From positions 1 through 64,000 of the forward strand of contig NZ_RAPF01000009.1 of the NCBI RefSeq assembly GCF_003610805.1: a stretch of 64,000 nt of DNA. The letters run 5' to 3'. The notes beneath the pieces are model-generated. The model saw nothing but the letters and a program-made list of their open reading frames with translations. It did no database searches and was not told where the DNA came from. Positions 27,029 through 36,149 of this stretch are shown here, one piece after another. The DNA comes from Altericroceibacterium spongiae. Lineage in GTDB: Bacteria > Pseudomonadota > Alphaproteobacteria > Sphingomonadales > Sphingomonadaceae. Both the position numbers and the translations under genes were made by a program. Position 1 is the stretch's first letter. Each line of letters starts with the position of its first letter.

Positions 27029-28969
27029 ATGCGTATCAGGTCAGCAGCGATGCTGAGCGTGATTTGCTCGCTAGCATTTATCAAAGGCATATCGGCAAGT
27101 GCCGGCGAACCGGCACCGGCGGACTGGCCGCGATATACCAGAGATATTGGCGGCACCCGTTTTTCGCCCCTCGCTGACATCAATCGCGATAATATCGATA
27201 AACTGGATATCGCCTGGAGCTTCCGTGTCCGCCCGGAAGGCGGCGGCAGTCTGGTAACATCGGCCACCCCTATCGTCATCGACAACCGACTCTATCTGCC
27301 GATCGGCAATGCAATCGTCGCGCTGGAAGGCGATACCGGTAAAGAGATCTGGCGCCATCCAGTGACAGATGGGATAGCCCGACGGACGGTTTCCTACTGG
27401 CCAGGCGATACGGCTCGAAAGCCGCGCATATTCTATTCCAGCGGCAGTGCCATATATGCGCTTGATGCCGTAACAGGAGAGCCTGTCGGCGATTTCGGAA
27501 AGGATGGCGCGATCCGTCTCGAAGTGCCTTATAATGGCCCGCCGACCGTGTTTCGTAATATTCTGATCATCGGCGCCAATGTTGGCGAAATGCCGATTGG
27601 CGCCTCAGGAAACAGTCGCGCCTTCGACGCCCGAACGGGTAAGAAAATCTGGGAATTCAACACGGTCCCCCAACCCGGCGAGCCAGGTCATGAAACATGG
27701 CTCAACGATGGCTGGAAAGGCCGTTCGGGCACCAATGTCTGGGTTTGGTATATGACTGCCGATGAAAAAACCGGCATGCTATATATGCCAGTCGGCGGTC
27801 CTTCGCCCAATTATTATGGCGGAGACCGGCCGGGCGATAATCTTTTTGGGAATTCGCTGGTCGCCGTGGATGCCAAAACCGGCGAATATAAATGGCACTT
27901 CCAGACAATCCATCACGATCTATGGGACAAGGACCTTCCCGCACCGCCCGTTTTGTTCGATATCGTCAAAGACGGCAAAACAATCCCTGCCCTCGCCGAA
28001 ACCGGCAAAACTGCTTATATGTATATTCTCAATCGCGAAACCGGAGAGCCGGTTTTCGGTGTCGATGAAATGCCCGTGGCAGCAGGAAATGTTCCCGGCG
28101 AATATTATGCTTCCACGCAGCCCGTCCCGGTCAAACCGCCTCGCCTGTCGCAAAGCTACTGGTCGCCCGAAGATCTGGTCACAGCAGAGCAGACCAGCCA
28201 GCAGCATGTCGAAGCCTGCAAAGCCCTGCTGGATGAATATGGTGGCTCCTTCTACAATGCCGGACCTTTCACTCCCTTCTTCCTGCATGAAAAAGGCGAT
28301 CCGGTGCAGGCTTCGATAGATCTGCCGATTAATGGCGGATCGAATTGGGGCGGCAGTGCAGTCGATCCCAACACAAACTACATTTATGTGAACACCAGCG
28401 AAGGCGGAACGATCGGTTTTGTCGAAAAACGCCAGGAAGATGGCGATTATGGCCGTGGCACAAGCGGTTCAAACCAGCTCTATGACCGCGCAAGTCTGAG
28501 CAGCCCCGGCGCTTATTCCCATTTCGCCGCCGACTATGTCGACAAGGACGGGAACACAGTGGAACTACCCTGCACGCCCCAGCCGTGGGGGCGCTTGTTC
28601 GCAATTAACGGCAATACAGGGGAAATCGCCTGGTCCTCCGTTTTGGGCGTCACCGATGCGCTTCCCGAAGGCAAACAGAAGACCGGAAGAACCAATTTCT
28701 TCGGAGGCCCCATCGTCACTGCAGGCGGGCTCGTTTTCATCGGTGGCACCGATGACCATCGCTTCCGCGCTTTCGACGCCCGGAACGGGAAAGAACTGTG
28801 GAGCAAGAAGCTTGAATATAACGCACAGGCAGTGCCCATAACCTATCGCGGCAAGGATGGCCGCCAGTATGTTGCGGTCATGGCTGCCAATTTCGGTGCT
28901 GTACCGAGGGGGCCGGACGGAAAACCTGCCAATAATGAATCGCTTGTCGTCTTCGCTCTGCCGAAATGA
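27029..28969 (+). CDS. PQQ-dependent dehydrogenase, periplasmic
   Basis: The 646-residue protein has a signal peptide (about 1-25, ending ISASA) and the quinoprotein beta-propeller: DWPRYTRDIGGTRFSPLADI opening, repeated W-motif blades (LEGDTGKEIWR, FDARTGKKIWEF, FDARNGKELWS), and VDAKTGEYKWHFQTIHHDLWDKD. It lacks a fused heme c domain and the five-helix membrane anchor of mGDH, so it is a soluble or loosely attached enzyme of the glucose/alcohol quinoprotein family. Electrons could pass to the small cytochrome c encoded 1 kb downstream. The substrate is unknown; an aromatic alcohol or aldehyde would suit the surroundings. Confidence 0.88.
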   Translation: MRIRSAAMLSVICSLAFIKGISASAGEPAPADWPRYTRDIGGTRFSPLADINRDNIDKLDIAWSFRVRPEGGGSLVTSATPIVIDNRLYLPIGNAIVALEGDTGKEIWRHPVTDGIARRTVSYWPGDTARKPRIFYSSGSAIYALDAVTGEPVGDFGKDGAIRLEVPYNGPPTVFRNILIIGANVGEMPIGASGNSRAFDARTGKKIWEFNTVPQPGEPGHETWLNDGWKGRSGTNVWVWYMTADEKTGMLYMPVGGPSPNYYGGDRPGDNLFGNSLVAVDAKTGEYKWHFQTIHHDLWDKDLPAPPVLFDIVKDGKTIPALAETGKTAYMYILNRETGEPVFGVDEMPVAAGNVPGEYYASTQPVPVKPPRLSQSYWSPEDLVTAEQTSQQHVEACKALLDEYGGSFYNAGPFTPFFLHEKGDPVQASIDLPINGGSNWGGSAVDPNTNYIYVNTSEGGTIGFVEKRQEDGDYGRGTSGSNQLYDRASLSSPGAYSHFAADYVDKDGNTVELPCTPQPWGRLFAINGNTGEIAWSSVLGVTDALPEGKQKTGRTNFFGGPIVTAGGLVFIGGTDDHRFRAFDARNGKELWSKKLEYNAQAVPITYRGKDGRQYVAVMAANFGAVPRGPDGKPANNESLVVFALPK

Positions 28970-29010
28970 CGAGGCCTGAACGATCAGAACGGCGGTGAGG
29001 GAGAGAAATT

Positions 29011-29943
29011 ATGAAAACCGTGCCATATCTCATCTTGCTGGGACCGATACTGGCGGCGCTCAGTGGACATAGCGCACTCGCCAACAGCTCGAAGCGCGAC
29101 ATGGCAAGTTCACAAATGGAAACGGCCCGCCCCTATATCATACAAAAATCCATGAATGTCTTTCGGCGCTTCAAGCCGGAAGTCACTCACGACATGGTTG
29201 CGTTTTATCGCGACATACTTGGCCTCACCCCTTTGCAACCGATTACGCTGGATGCGCAGCAGACCATCATCCTGTTCGGCATCGGAGGAAGCCAGATCAA
29301 GCTGGCGGAGGGACTGCAGGATAACCGTGAGTATCGTCCGGGCGCCGTGAATGAAGCGACTGGCATTCGCTATTTTACGCTCTTCTTCCCCGACGGGAAT
29401 GCTCTTGCCCGACGTTTCGAAAAAGCAGGTTATAGCGCCCCCCGCTTTAGCGATATCGGGAACGGTAAACAGGCCGCCTTTGTCCGGGACCCGGCAAACT
29501 TCACATTGAAACTGGTCGTATGGCCCGACGCTCCGGCCGAACAATATGGACGGCTGGAAATCGGAATCAACGCGTCTGACATTGCGGAAAGTCGTCATTT
29601 CTATCGCAGCTTCATCGGTCTCGACGAATTGAAAGCTTTTACCGATCCGCTGCTCGAAACCAAAGTTTACCCTTATCGCAACGGATCGACCACCATTACG
29701 CTGTTTTCGCTTGGCCGGGGTCTTCCGGCCGATACAGGCAGCGCAGGGATGCAATATGTCGTCAGCGATGCTGCGGCGGTGGATACGCTGGGTAAGAGAC
29801 GCGGGATCACCGTGGAAACGCCACTTGGCAGTCTGCCCAATTTCGATCTCACCTTCGTCTGGCTGAACGATCCCGACGGTGTGACCAACTATTTCGCCCA
29901 GATTGGTGACGGGTCGGCTACGGTCGGTTCGAGCAAGGATTGA
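29011..29943 (+). CDS. Exported double-VOC (glyoxalase/dioxygenase-fold) protein
   Basis: The 310-residue protein has a likely signal peptide (about 1-24, ending HSALA). Two VOC modules follow: about 50-170 (VAFYRDILGLTPLQP, GNALARRFEKAGYS) and about 180-300 (HFYRSFIGLDELKAF, YVVSDAAAVDTLGK, LNDPDGVTNYFAQ). VOC proteins include glyoxalase, extradiol dioxygenase and antibiotic-binding folds, and are usually cytoplasmic, so the export signal is unusual. The gene begins 41 bases after the PQQ dehydrogenase, with a GAGGGAGAG ribosome site, and is probably co-transcribed. Metal ligands cannot be assigned with confidence by eye. Confidence 0.75.
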   Translation: MKTVPYLILLGPILAALSGHSALANSSKRDMASSQMETARPYIIQKSMNVFRRFKPEVTHDMVAFYRDILGLTPLQPITLDAQQTIILFGIGGSQIKLAEGLQDNREYRPGAVNEATGIRYFTLFFPDGNALARRFEKAGYSAPRFSDIGNGKQAAFVRDPANFTLKLVVWPDAPAEQYGRLEIGINASDIAESRHFYRSFIGLDELKAFTDPLLETKVYPYRNGSTTITLFSLGRGLPADTGSAGMQYVVSDAAAVDTLGKRRGITVETPLGSLPNFDLTFVWLNDPDGVTNYFAQIGDGSATVGSSKD

Positions 29944-29999
29944 CCGGCCCGGAGCGCACTCTGTACCGTTATGAGGGCGGCCTGCTGACGCTCATCCCC

Positions 30000-30365
30000 T
30001 CAACCGGCATCGTCATGAGCCGCAATATAGTGCGCCAGAATATCGATTTCCTCATCGGTCAGCGAACCGGAAAAAGGCGGCATAGCGCCCTGACCGTTGG
30101 CAATACGGCTGGCAATGAATTTTACAGAGCGCGATCCGGTATCGAGAGAGGGACCGGCCCGCCCTGTGCCGCCTGCATCTTTCATCAGATGGCAGGCACC
30201 GCAAGACCAGTTCTGAAACAGCTCACGCCCTTTTATGTCGACAGCATTGCCCGGCATTGTTGCATCCGGAGCGGCAACACTCGCTACGCTGCCTATGGCT
30301 GTCACCAGCGTCAGCCCGATCACTCCAGCCCTTTGCCATGTTTTCATCATTCCGCCGCAGCCCAT
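30000..30365 (-). CDS. Small class I c-type cytochrome
   Basis: The 121-residue protein has a signal peptide, one CxxCH heme motif (CGACH), and a C-terminal axial Met region in GAMPPFSGSLTDEEIDILAHYI. It is the expected periplasmic electron acceptor for the PQQ dehydrogenase encoded at 27.0 kb, which lacks its own heme. The ATG at 30365 follows GAGGG; ATGs at 30350 and 30347 are nearer the signal peptide core and may be the true start. It converges on the VOC gene with a 56-base gap. Confidence 0.85.
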   Translation of the reverse strand: MGCGGMMKTWQRAGVIGLTLVTAIGSVASVAAPDATMPGNAVDIKGRELFQNWSCGACHLMKDAGGTGRAGPSLDTGSRSVKFIASRIANGQGAMPPFSGSLTDEEIDILAHYIAAHDDAG

Positions 30366-30382
30366 GTAACACCCTCATCCGC

Positions 30383-30405
30383 ATAAATATATTTAGTTAG
30401 CTAAT
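30383..30405 (-). promoter_or_regulatory. Palindromic operator and -10 region before the cytochrome c gene
   Basis: TTAGTTAGCTAAT at 30393-30405 on the plus strand is identical over 13 bases to the site before the PQQ dehydrogenase. In the gene direction it runs straight into TATATTTATG, a plausible -10 box (30383-30390), 18 to 25 bases before the ATG. Confidence 0.55.
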
Positions 30406-30921
30406 TACTATTTATCGCAGTTGAGCACATTTAGTAAAGGGAGCTTCTTTGCGAAAATGCAGAGTTTAAGCAGATGAGGGGCACGGCCTAGCCAGCCGGC
30501 AATGGCGTTTCTGACATCGGCATTACCGGGCACTCTTGCAAATTAATCTCAATAACGTAATGCGCGCTACATTCGAGAATCGTGCAATCCCGGCACACCG
30601 GAGCGAATGGTGATGCAAGATAAACTGTCAGCAGCACAAGATAAGGCCGCCGCCTCCTCTCTGGACGAAGCCTCTTTGAACGATTAGCTGCACACTAGCC
30701 TGAAATCATAAAACCATCTTCAATCGATCTGGTCTGAATATCTGAATACGGCATTTGGTAATGGACGACATCAAATCCGAAACCTGTTGCAGGATTGCGA
30801 TCCGCATCGATGAACCCCGAATGACTGCGGCGTAAAACCCGCCTGTTCGAACATATTGAAGGACTGACCGGATAATGGTTCCGCAGCCCATTCTCCTCAA
30901 TCATGGAGGTAATGAAACACC
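30406..30921. other. Gene-poor stretch between cytochrome c and ferredoxin reductase
   Basis: No convincing gene lies in these 516 bases. The left part is AT-rich. A 26-codon frame at 30607-30687 has GGAG just upstream but no recognisable product. The last 60 bases should contain the fpr promoter and hold its GGAGGT ribosome site (about 30905). Base composition and frame use suggest an old, decayed insertion or a long regulatory gap. Confidence 0.5.
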
Positions 30922-31740
30922 GTGACGAGCAATACGAGCACCAAGGAACCACTGGTCGAAACCAAGGCCCTGACGGTTCAGGAAGTTCTTTCAGTCAAAC
31001 ACTGGAACGAACATCTTTTCAGCTTTACCATCACGCGACCGGATTCCTTCCGCTTCCGTTCGGGCGAATTCGTGATGATCGGCCTGCCGGGTGAAAACGG
31101 CAAACCGATCCTGCGCGCCTATTCGGTGGCCAGCCCGTCCTATGCCGAGGAACTCGAATTCCTCTCGATCAAAGTGCAGGATGGCCCGCTGACGTCCAAG
31201 CTTCAGAAAATCGAGCCTGGCGATCAGGTCTATCTCGGTCGTAAGCCCACCGGCACACTCGTCACCGATGCGTTGCTGCCCGGCAAACGTCTGTTCCTGC
31301 TTTCTACCGGCACCGGCCTTGCGCCTTTCCTCAGCATTATCCGCGATCCGGACATTTACGACATGTTCGACAAGATCGTGCTGGTCCATTCGGTCCGCCG
31401 CGTGAGCGATCTCGCTTTCCGTGAAACACTGGAAAGCCGCCTTGAGGACGATCCGCTGGTGGAAGAGGAAGCCAAGGAACAATTTGCCTATGTGCCCACC
31501 GTCACACGCGAAGAGTTCCACACTACGGGCCGTATCCACAAGCTGATCGATGACGGCACGATTTTCCAGGATGCGATGTTCAACCGGAAATATTTCGATC
31601 CGGAAACGGACCGCATCATGCTGTGCGGCAGCATGGCCATGATCCGCGATTTCGAAGAATATTTCCAGGAACTCGGCTTTATCGAAGGGTCGAATGCGAC
31701 CCCTGGCCAGTTCGTGATCGAACGCGCTTTCGTCGACTGA
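30922..31740 (+). CDS. fpr: Ferredoxin--NADP reductase
   Basis: The 272-residue flavoprotein has FAD motif RAYSVASP (about 63-70), NADP-binding STGTGLAPFLS (about 131-141) and a C-terminal GFIEGSNATPGQFVIERAFVD ending typical of alphaproteobacterial Fpr. It exchanges electrons between NADPH and ferredoxin or flavodoxin, often in oxidative stress and iron-sulfur cluster supply. The start is GTG, ten bases after GGAGGT. The gene is single and ends at a strong terminator. Confidence 0.92.
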   Translation: MTSNTSTKEPLVETKALTVQEVLSVKHWNEHLFSFTITRPDSFRFRSGEFVMIGLPGENGKPILRAYSVASPSYAEELEFLSIKVQDGPLTSKLQKIEPGDQVYLGRKPTGTLVTDALLPGKRLFLLSTGTGLAPFLSIIRDPDIYDMFDKIVLVHSVRRVSDLAFRETLESRLEDDPLVEEEAKEQFAYVPTVTREEFHTTGRIHKLIDDGTIFQDAMFNRKYFDPETDRIMLCGSMAMIRDFEEYFQELGFIEGSNATPGQFVIERAFVD

Positions 31741-31762
31741 TCTCAGGCGATATCGCCAGATA

Positions 31763-31800
31763 AAAACCCCGGCCGGATCGCTCCGGCCGGGGTTTTTTTA
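31763..31800 (+). terminator. Strong rho-independent terminator after fpr
   Basis: AACCCCGGCCGG (31765-31776) pairs perfectly with CCGGCCGGGGTT (31783-31794) across a 6-nt loop, with a T run behind and an A run in front. It can serve both fpr and the convergent MFS gene. Confidence 0.9.
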
Positions 31801-31848
31801 TTTTCTCTATATCTGTGTGTCTGTCGGCTTGCCTTCCTCGGCTCACGT

Positions 31849-33036
31849 TCAGACCTGTCGAACAGCTTTTGCCCGGTCGAGAGCCATAGAAAGCGCCCAG
31901 ACAAGCAGCCCGCCTATTGCCAGCGAGGCACCGACCCAGCCGGTCGAAGTCCAACCATATCCCGCCGTAATCGCCATACCGCCGAGCCAGGGGCCAAGCG
32001 CATTGGCCGCATTGAAGGCCGAATGGTTCAGCGCAGCCGCCAGTGTCTGTGCATCGCCGGCCACATCCATCAGCCGTGTTTGCAGGATGGAGGAAAGACC
32101 GCCCACGCAGCCTATCAGCAGCAAGATAACCAGCATCGACCACAGCTGCTGCGCGGCCGGAGCGTAAAGCGCCATAACAATGATGGCATAAACCAGCGTA
32201 ACCCCCGCCGCCTTCATCTGCCAGCGATCGGCAGCCCAGGAACAGACCAGCGTCCCCAGTGTCATGCCCAGCCCGATCACCGCCAGCGCCACCGGCACCA
32301 TAGCCTGATCGACGCCAGTCACTTCCGTGACAGTCGAAGCGAGATAGGTATAGACAGCGAACATCCCGCCAAAGCCAATGGCCCCGATCAGCAGGGTCAG
32401 CCAGACCTGCGGCCGGGCAAGCGCCCCCAGCTCACGCAACGGGCTGGCCTCAGGATCGCCCTTATCCCGCGGTACATAACGCATCACCATTAAAGCGGTG
32501 AACAGCGCAAGAACGGCAACAATCACGAAACACCAGCGCCAGCCAAAAAGCTGTCCGATCAAATTCGCAAAGGGCACGCCGCCAATCGTCGCAATTGTCA
32601 GCCCCAGCATCATACGCGCGACAGCCTGGGTTCTCTGAGATCGCGGCACGAGTGAGGCGGCGACCAGTGCCCCCACGCCGAAATAGGCACCATGCGGCAG
32701 GCCGCTCATGAAGCGAAAAGCCAGCATCCATTCGAGATTGGGAGAAAGAGCCGAAAGGCAATGGGCCAAAGCGAAGAATCCCATTAACCCGACCAGTAAT
32801 ATACGCCGTGACAAACGGGCCCCCAGAACGGCGATGGTCGGTGCACCGACAACCACACCCAGCGCATAGGCGCTAATGACATGACCGGCCGTCGGTTCAT
32901 CGACATGCAATCCCTCGGCGATCTGCGGCAACACGCTCATGCTGGCAAATTCAGTCGTCCCGATCGTAAAGCCCCCTACAGCCAGAGCCAGCAGGGCCAG
33001 ACGGGCATGCCATAATTCATGCGGATGTGCGGTCAT
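31849..33036 (-). CDS. MFS transporter, AraJ/sugar-efflux type
   Basis: The 395-residue protein has 12 predicted membrane segments. The first helix LLALAVGGFTIGTTEFASMSVLP and the loop GARLSRR belong to the AraJ/YdhP-like drug:H+ antiporter group, with GLPHGAYFGVGALVAA as the motif C-like region. It probably exports sugars or drugs. No regulator is adjacent, and the 246 bases upstream to the SDR gene hold only promoter-like sequence. Confidence 0.85.
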   Translation of the reverse strand: MTAHPHELWHARLALLALAVGGFTIGTTEFASMSVLPQIAEGLHVDEPTAGHVISAYALGVVVGAPTIAVLGARLSRRILLVGLMGFFALAHCLSALSPNLEWMLAFRFMSGLPHGAYFGVGALVAASLVPRSQRTQAVARMMLGLTIATIGGVPFANLIGQLFGWRWCFVIVAVLALFTALMVMRYVPRDKGDPEASPLRELGALARPQVWLTLLIGAIGFGGMFAVYTYLASTVTEVTGVDQAMVPVALAVIGLGMTLGTLVCSWAADRWQMKAAGVTLVYAIIVMALYAPAAQQLWSMLVILLLIGCVGGLSSILQTRLMDVAGDAQTLAAALNHSAFNAANALGPWLGGMAITAGYGWTSTGWVGASLAIGGLLVWALSMALDRAKAVRQV

Positions 33037-33282
33037 ATTCTGTCCATTCGCTTATGCTGCAATGCAACCAATGCCTGCAAATGGGGCTTCGACAGCGCAA
33101 GACAACCAATTTTTGCTTTGAATGACACTTCTGCATCTTGCGCTGCAACAGTGAAAATGACCCGGTCTGGATAAAAACCCTCACACTTTCGGCACCTTGT
33201 TGACAAAATCCGGAAAATCCCTTGCCCGTAAAAAAGGGCGTGCTAAGCGGAAATCCAGCCAAAGAAACAAGGAGGATGTCAG

Positions 33283-34011
33283 GTGAGTATCTTGCAAGGC
33301 CGCGTCGCTGTCATAACCGGAGCCAGTTCCGGCATTGGCGAAAGCTGCGCTATTTCTTTCGTCGAGAAAGGTGCCAAGGTGGTGCTGGCCGCACGCCGTG
33401 CGGAACGTCTCGAAGCGCTTGTAAAACGGGTGGAAGATATGGGCGGCGAAGCGCTCGCCGTGGCCACCGATGTGACCGATGAAGCGGCGGTTCAGAACCT
33501 GTTCGATCAGGCTGTGGCGACATTCGGCACGGTCGATGTTCTCATCAATAATGCCGGGATTGCCGACAGTACGGCAGCTGATGAACTGGAACTCGATTTG
33601 TGGCGCAAGGTGCTGGACACCAATCTGACATCCGCTTTCCTCTGCGCCCGAGCCGCGATCCGGGTGATGAAAGGCAAAGGTCGCGGCCGCATCGTCAATA
33701 TCGGCTCGATCTCAGCCCGCGTGCCGCGCCAGAACAGCCCGGCCTATGCCGCCAGCAAATGGGGTCTCGACGGCCTGACCCGGGCGCTGGCGATTGACGG
33801 GCGTGAAGACAATATCGCGGTGTCGATTTTCCATCCGGGCATCGTTGCCACGGAAATCGCTCCCGGTGCCGTCAAACTGGATGATGAGTTGACGGCCGAT
33901 CCCAAGGATATTGCTGATGTGATTATCCATATGTGCGATCTGCCCGACCACCTCAATTTCTATGAAGGACTGGTGGTTCAGAACAAGATTCCATTTCTCG
34001 GCCGCGGCTGA
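33283..34011 (+). CDS. SDR-family oxidoreductase
   Basis: The 242-residue classical SDR has a nucleotide loop TGASSGIGE, NNAG (INNAGIAD), and a catalytic Tyr155-x-x-x-Lys159 in YAASK. It starts with GTG nine bases after an AAGGAGG ribosome site and ends at a strong terminator. The opening VAVITGASSGIGESCAISF and closing LVVQNKIPFLGRG resemble NADP-dependent 3-hydroxy acid or serine dehydrogenase-type SDRs; the substrate cannot be fixed. Confidence 0.87.
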   Translation: MSILQGRVAVITGASSGIGESCAISFVEKGAKVVLAARRAERLEALVKRVEDMGGEALAVATDVTDEAAVQNLFDQAVATFGTVDVLINNAGIADSTAADELELDLWRKVLDTNLTSAFLCARAAIRVMKGKGRGRIVNIGSISARVPRQNSPAYAASKWGLDGLTRALAIDGREDNIAVSIFHPGIVATEIAPGAVKLDDELTADPKDIADVIIHMCDLPDHLNFYEGLVVQNKIPFLGRG

Positions 34012-34032
34012 ACGCAGCACGAACCGAACAGC

Positions 34033-34061
34033 AAAACGGCCGCTCCAGAGCGGCCGTTTTC
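34033..34061 (+). terminator. Rho-independent terminator after the SDR gene
   Basis: AAAACGGCCGCT at 34033-34044 pairs with AGCGGCCGTTTT ending at 34060 around a short loop. It lies about 20 bases after the stop codon. Confidence 0.85.
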
Positions 34062-34101
34062 GTATGGCATCGACAGACTGTCAGCACTCAAACCGATGCA
34101 C

Positions 34102-34611
34102 TCACCGGTCGGGCGCCTTGCTGATATCGATATAATGCCGGTTATAATAGGTCAGCGGCGCAGCATCCTCGCGATGATGCGCATCGATCAGCTCACCGAT
34201 GAAAATCGTGTGCGTACCGTATTCATGCCGGTGCGCGATCCGGCAGACGAAACTCGATTGCGCATTGGTAAGAACCGGAACACCATGGCTGTTTTCCCAT
34301 TCGCCGACGGCAAAGCGATCTTCTGCCGTTTTGGTCGCCATGAAATTATCCGCGACATCGCGATTGGTCAGCCCCATCACATTGACGCAGAAAGTTTCTA
34401 CACTGGCCAGCGGCTCATGCAGCGAGGCGGACTGGTTAATACAGATCAACAGTGAGGGCGGATCAAAGCTGAGCGAACTGACCGCTGTGGCCAGAATACC
34501 GAAGGGCTTGCCGTCATGGAAAGTGGTGACAGCATACACCGTGGAGGCGACATGGCGCATCCCGTCGCGAAAGGCCTCTAAAACGGCGCTCTTATTTTCT
34601 ACATCAGACAC
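34102..34611 (-). CDS. Flavin reductase-domain protein
   Basis: The 169-residue protein has the FMN-binding split barrel of the flavin reductase-like family: [14 protein letters not shown], the FMN loop [18 protein letters not shown], and FCVNVMG. Such proteins supply reduced flavin to two-component monooxygenases, which are common in aromatic catabolism. No monooxygenase gene is adjacent. The gene is divergent from ribH, the lumazine synthase for flavin biosynthesis. Confidence 0.87.
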   Translation of the reverse strand: MSDVENKSAVLEAFRDGMRHVASTVYAVTTFHDGKPFGILATAVSSLSFDPPSLLICINQSASLHEPLASVETFCVNVMGLTNRDVADNFMATKTAEDRFAVGEWENSHGVPVLTNAQSSFVCRIAHRHEYGTHTIFIGELIDAHHREDAAPLTYYNRHYIDISKAPDR

Positions 34612-34800
34612 GCCCCTTTCATGATAGGCGCCCCCGCATCTTTCAAGCCTGAATCCCGAAATTCAAAAGATCATGCGCCCATTGCCATCACATTTGGCTG
34701 TGATAACGCATTTGCCGGATCCTTTTGGCGGCACAATCGCCGTTCCCCTATCGTGCAGACCGGCAATCATCTGCACGGACACATATTTACAGGAGAATTT

Positions 34801-35220
34801 ATGGCGCAATTTCTGATTGTTGAGGCACGATTCTATGACCATCTCAACGATATGCTCATCGCCGGAGCGCGCAAGGTTCTCGAAGATTCCGGACACCATG
34901 TCGATATTCTTACTGTTCCCGGTGCCCTTGAAATTCCCGCTGCCATTTCCATGGCTGTGGACAGCAACCGCTATGACGGCTTCGTCGCCCTCGGTGCGGT
35001 CATTCGCGGGGAAACCTATCACTTCGAAATCGTTGCTGGTGAAAGCGCCCGGGGCATCATGGCTCTGACCATGGACGGGATCGCCATCGGCAATGGCATT
35101 CTCACGACCGAGAATGAGGAACAGGCCATTGTCCGGGCCGATCCGGCACAGGCCAATAAGGGCGCTGGCGCCGCGCAAGCTGCGTTGCGATTGCTCGAAT
35201 TACAGGAGAAGTTCCAATAG
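34801..35220 (+). CDS. ribH: 6,7-dimethyl-8-ribityllumazine synthase
   Basis: The 139-residue enzyme of riboflavin biosynthesis condenses 5-amino-6-ribitylaminouracil with dihydroxybutanone phosphate. It has [11 protein letters not shown], the catalytic [14 protein letters not shown] with its His, and [12 protein letters not shown]. The ATG follows AGGAGAA. The gene stands apart from other rib genes. The upstream 189 bases contain no FMN-riboswitch consensus that I can see, only a GTGCAGA/TCTGCAC hairpin at 34753-34776. The stop codon lies in the presumed start region of the aldo/keto reductase. Confidence 0.93.
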   Translation: MAQFLIVEARFYDHLNDMLIAGARKVLEDSGHHVDILTVPGALEIPAAISMAVDSNRYDGFVALGAVIRGETYHFEIVAGESARGIMALTMDGIAIGNGILTTENEEQAIVRADPAQANKGAGAAQAALRLLELQEKFQ

Positions 35221-35267
35221 TCGATCATCCCTCGATTTCCGGTATCCCCCTCGTTCTGGGCGGGAAT

Positions 35268-36143
35268 GTGTTTGGCTGGACCGCTGACGAAGATGCGAGC
35301 TTTGCCATTCTCGATAAGTTCTACGAGAATGGCGGGCGCATGATCGACACGGCTCAGGGATATTCCGCCTGGGTCGATGGCCATGTCGGCGGTGAGAGTG
35401 AGACCGTTATCGGAAAATGGCTCGATAGCCGCAAGCTGCGTCACGACATGCGCATTGCCACCAAAACAAATGGCAATGGTGAAGCGGGCGGCTTGTCTCC
35501 CATCCGCATTGCCGAAGAACTGGAAAAGTCGCTCGACCGGCTGCAGACCGATTATGTCGATCTGTATTACGCCCATCGGGACGACACGGCTACGCCGATG
35601 GAAGAGATTGTCGAAGGCTTCAACACGCTGGTCAGCAAAGGCAAGATCAGAGAAGTCGGCGCGTCCAATTTCGAAGTCGACCGGCTGGCAGTGAATATCG
35701 ACATTGCCCAGCGCAAAAGCATGAAGCCCTTCACCGTTCTGCAGAACGAATATAACCTCGTCGAGCGCAATGCCTATTCCCCGAGAATGCAGAAAGTATG
35801 CCTCGACAATCACATGGCCATGTTCCCCTATTTCGGGCTCGCTGCTGGGTTTCTGACCGGAAAATATCGTAACAAGGCGGATCTGAAAAAAGGCGAACGC
35901 GGAGGGCTGATCGAACATCTCTTCGACAAGGGAATGAGCATTCTGCCCATTCTCGACGAAGTGGTGGAGGAAACCGGCTCGAACCATGCCAGCGTCTCTC
36001 TTGCGTGGTTACTCGCTCAGCCTGGCATCACGGCCCCGATTGCAAGCGCCCGGACGCCGGATCAGCTGGATAGTCTGCTCGAAGCCACCAGACTGGATTT
36101 AAGCGAGGATCAGCTGACTCGTCTTAACGAAGCCGGTCAGTAA
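35268..36143 (+). CDS. Aldo/keto reductase with uncertain start
   Basis: The TIM-barrel reductase shows the catalytic tetrad: Asp and Tyr in IDTAQGYS, Lys in ATKTNG and His in YYAHRDD, with C-terminal LAWLLAQPGITAPIASA. From GTG 35268 it has 291 residues. However, the in-frame codons upstream encode ISGIPLVLGGN, the expected first strand of the family, and no ATG, GTG or TTG opens them. An AGGAG site at 35204 is eight bases before ATA at 35217, which overlaps the ribH stop. Either a rare start is used or the protein is N-terminally shortened. The substrate is unknown. Confidence 0.8.
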   Translation: MFGWTADEDASFAILDKFYENGGRMIDTAQGYSAWVDGHVGGESETVIGKWLDSRKLRHDMRIATKTNGNGEAGGLSPIRIAEELEKSLDRLQTDYVDLYYAHRDDTATPMEEIVEGFNTLVSKGKIREVGASNFEVDRLAVNIDIAQRKSMKPFTVLQNEYNLVERNAYSPRMQKVCLDNHMAMFPYFGLAAGFLTGKYRNKADLKKGERGGLIEHLFDKGMSILPILDEVVEETGSNHASVSLAWLLAQPGITAPIASARTPDQLDSLLEATRLDLSEDQLTRLNEAGQ

Positions 36144-36149
36144 CCGCCC

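Noticed and set aside
30607-30687. 26-codon frame with GGAG upstream
   Set aside because: It is too short, unlike any family known to me, and lies in a region that looks decayed.
34612-34800. FMN riboswitch before ribH
   Set aside because: The conserved RFN elements are not found; only one short hairpin is visible.
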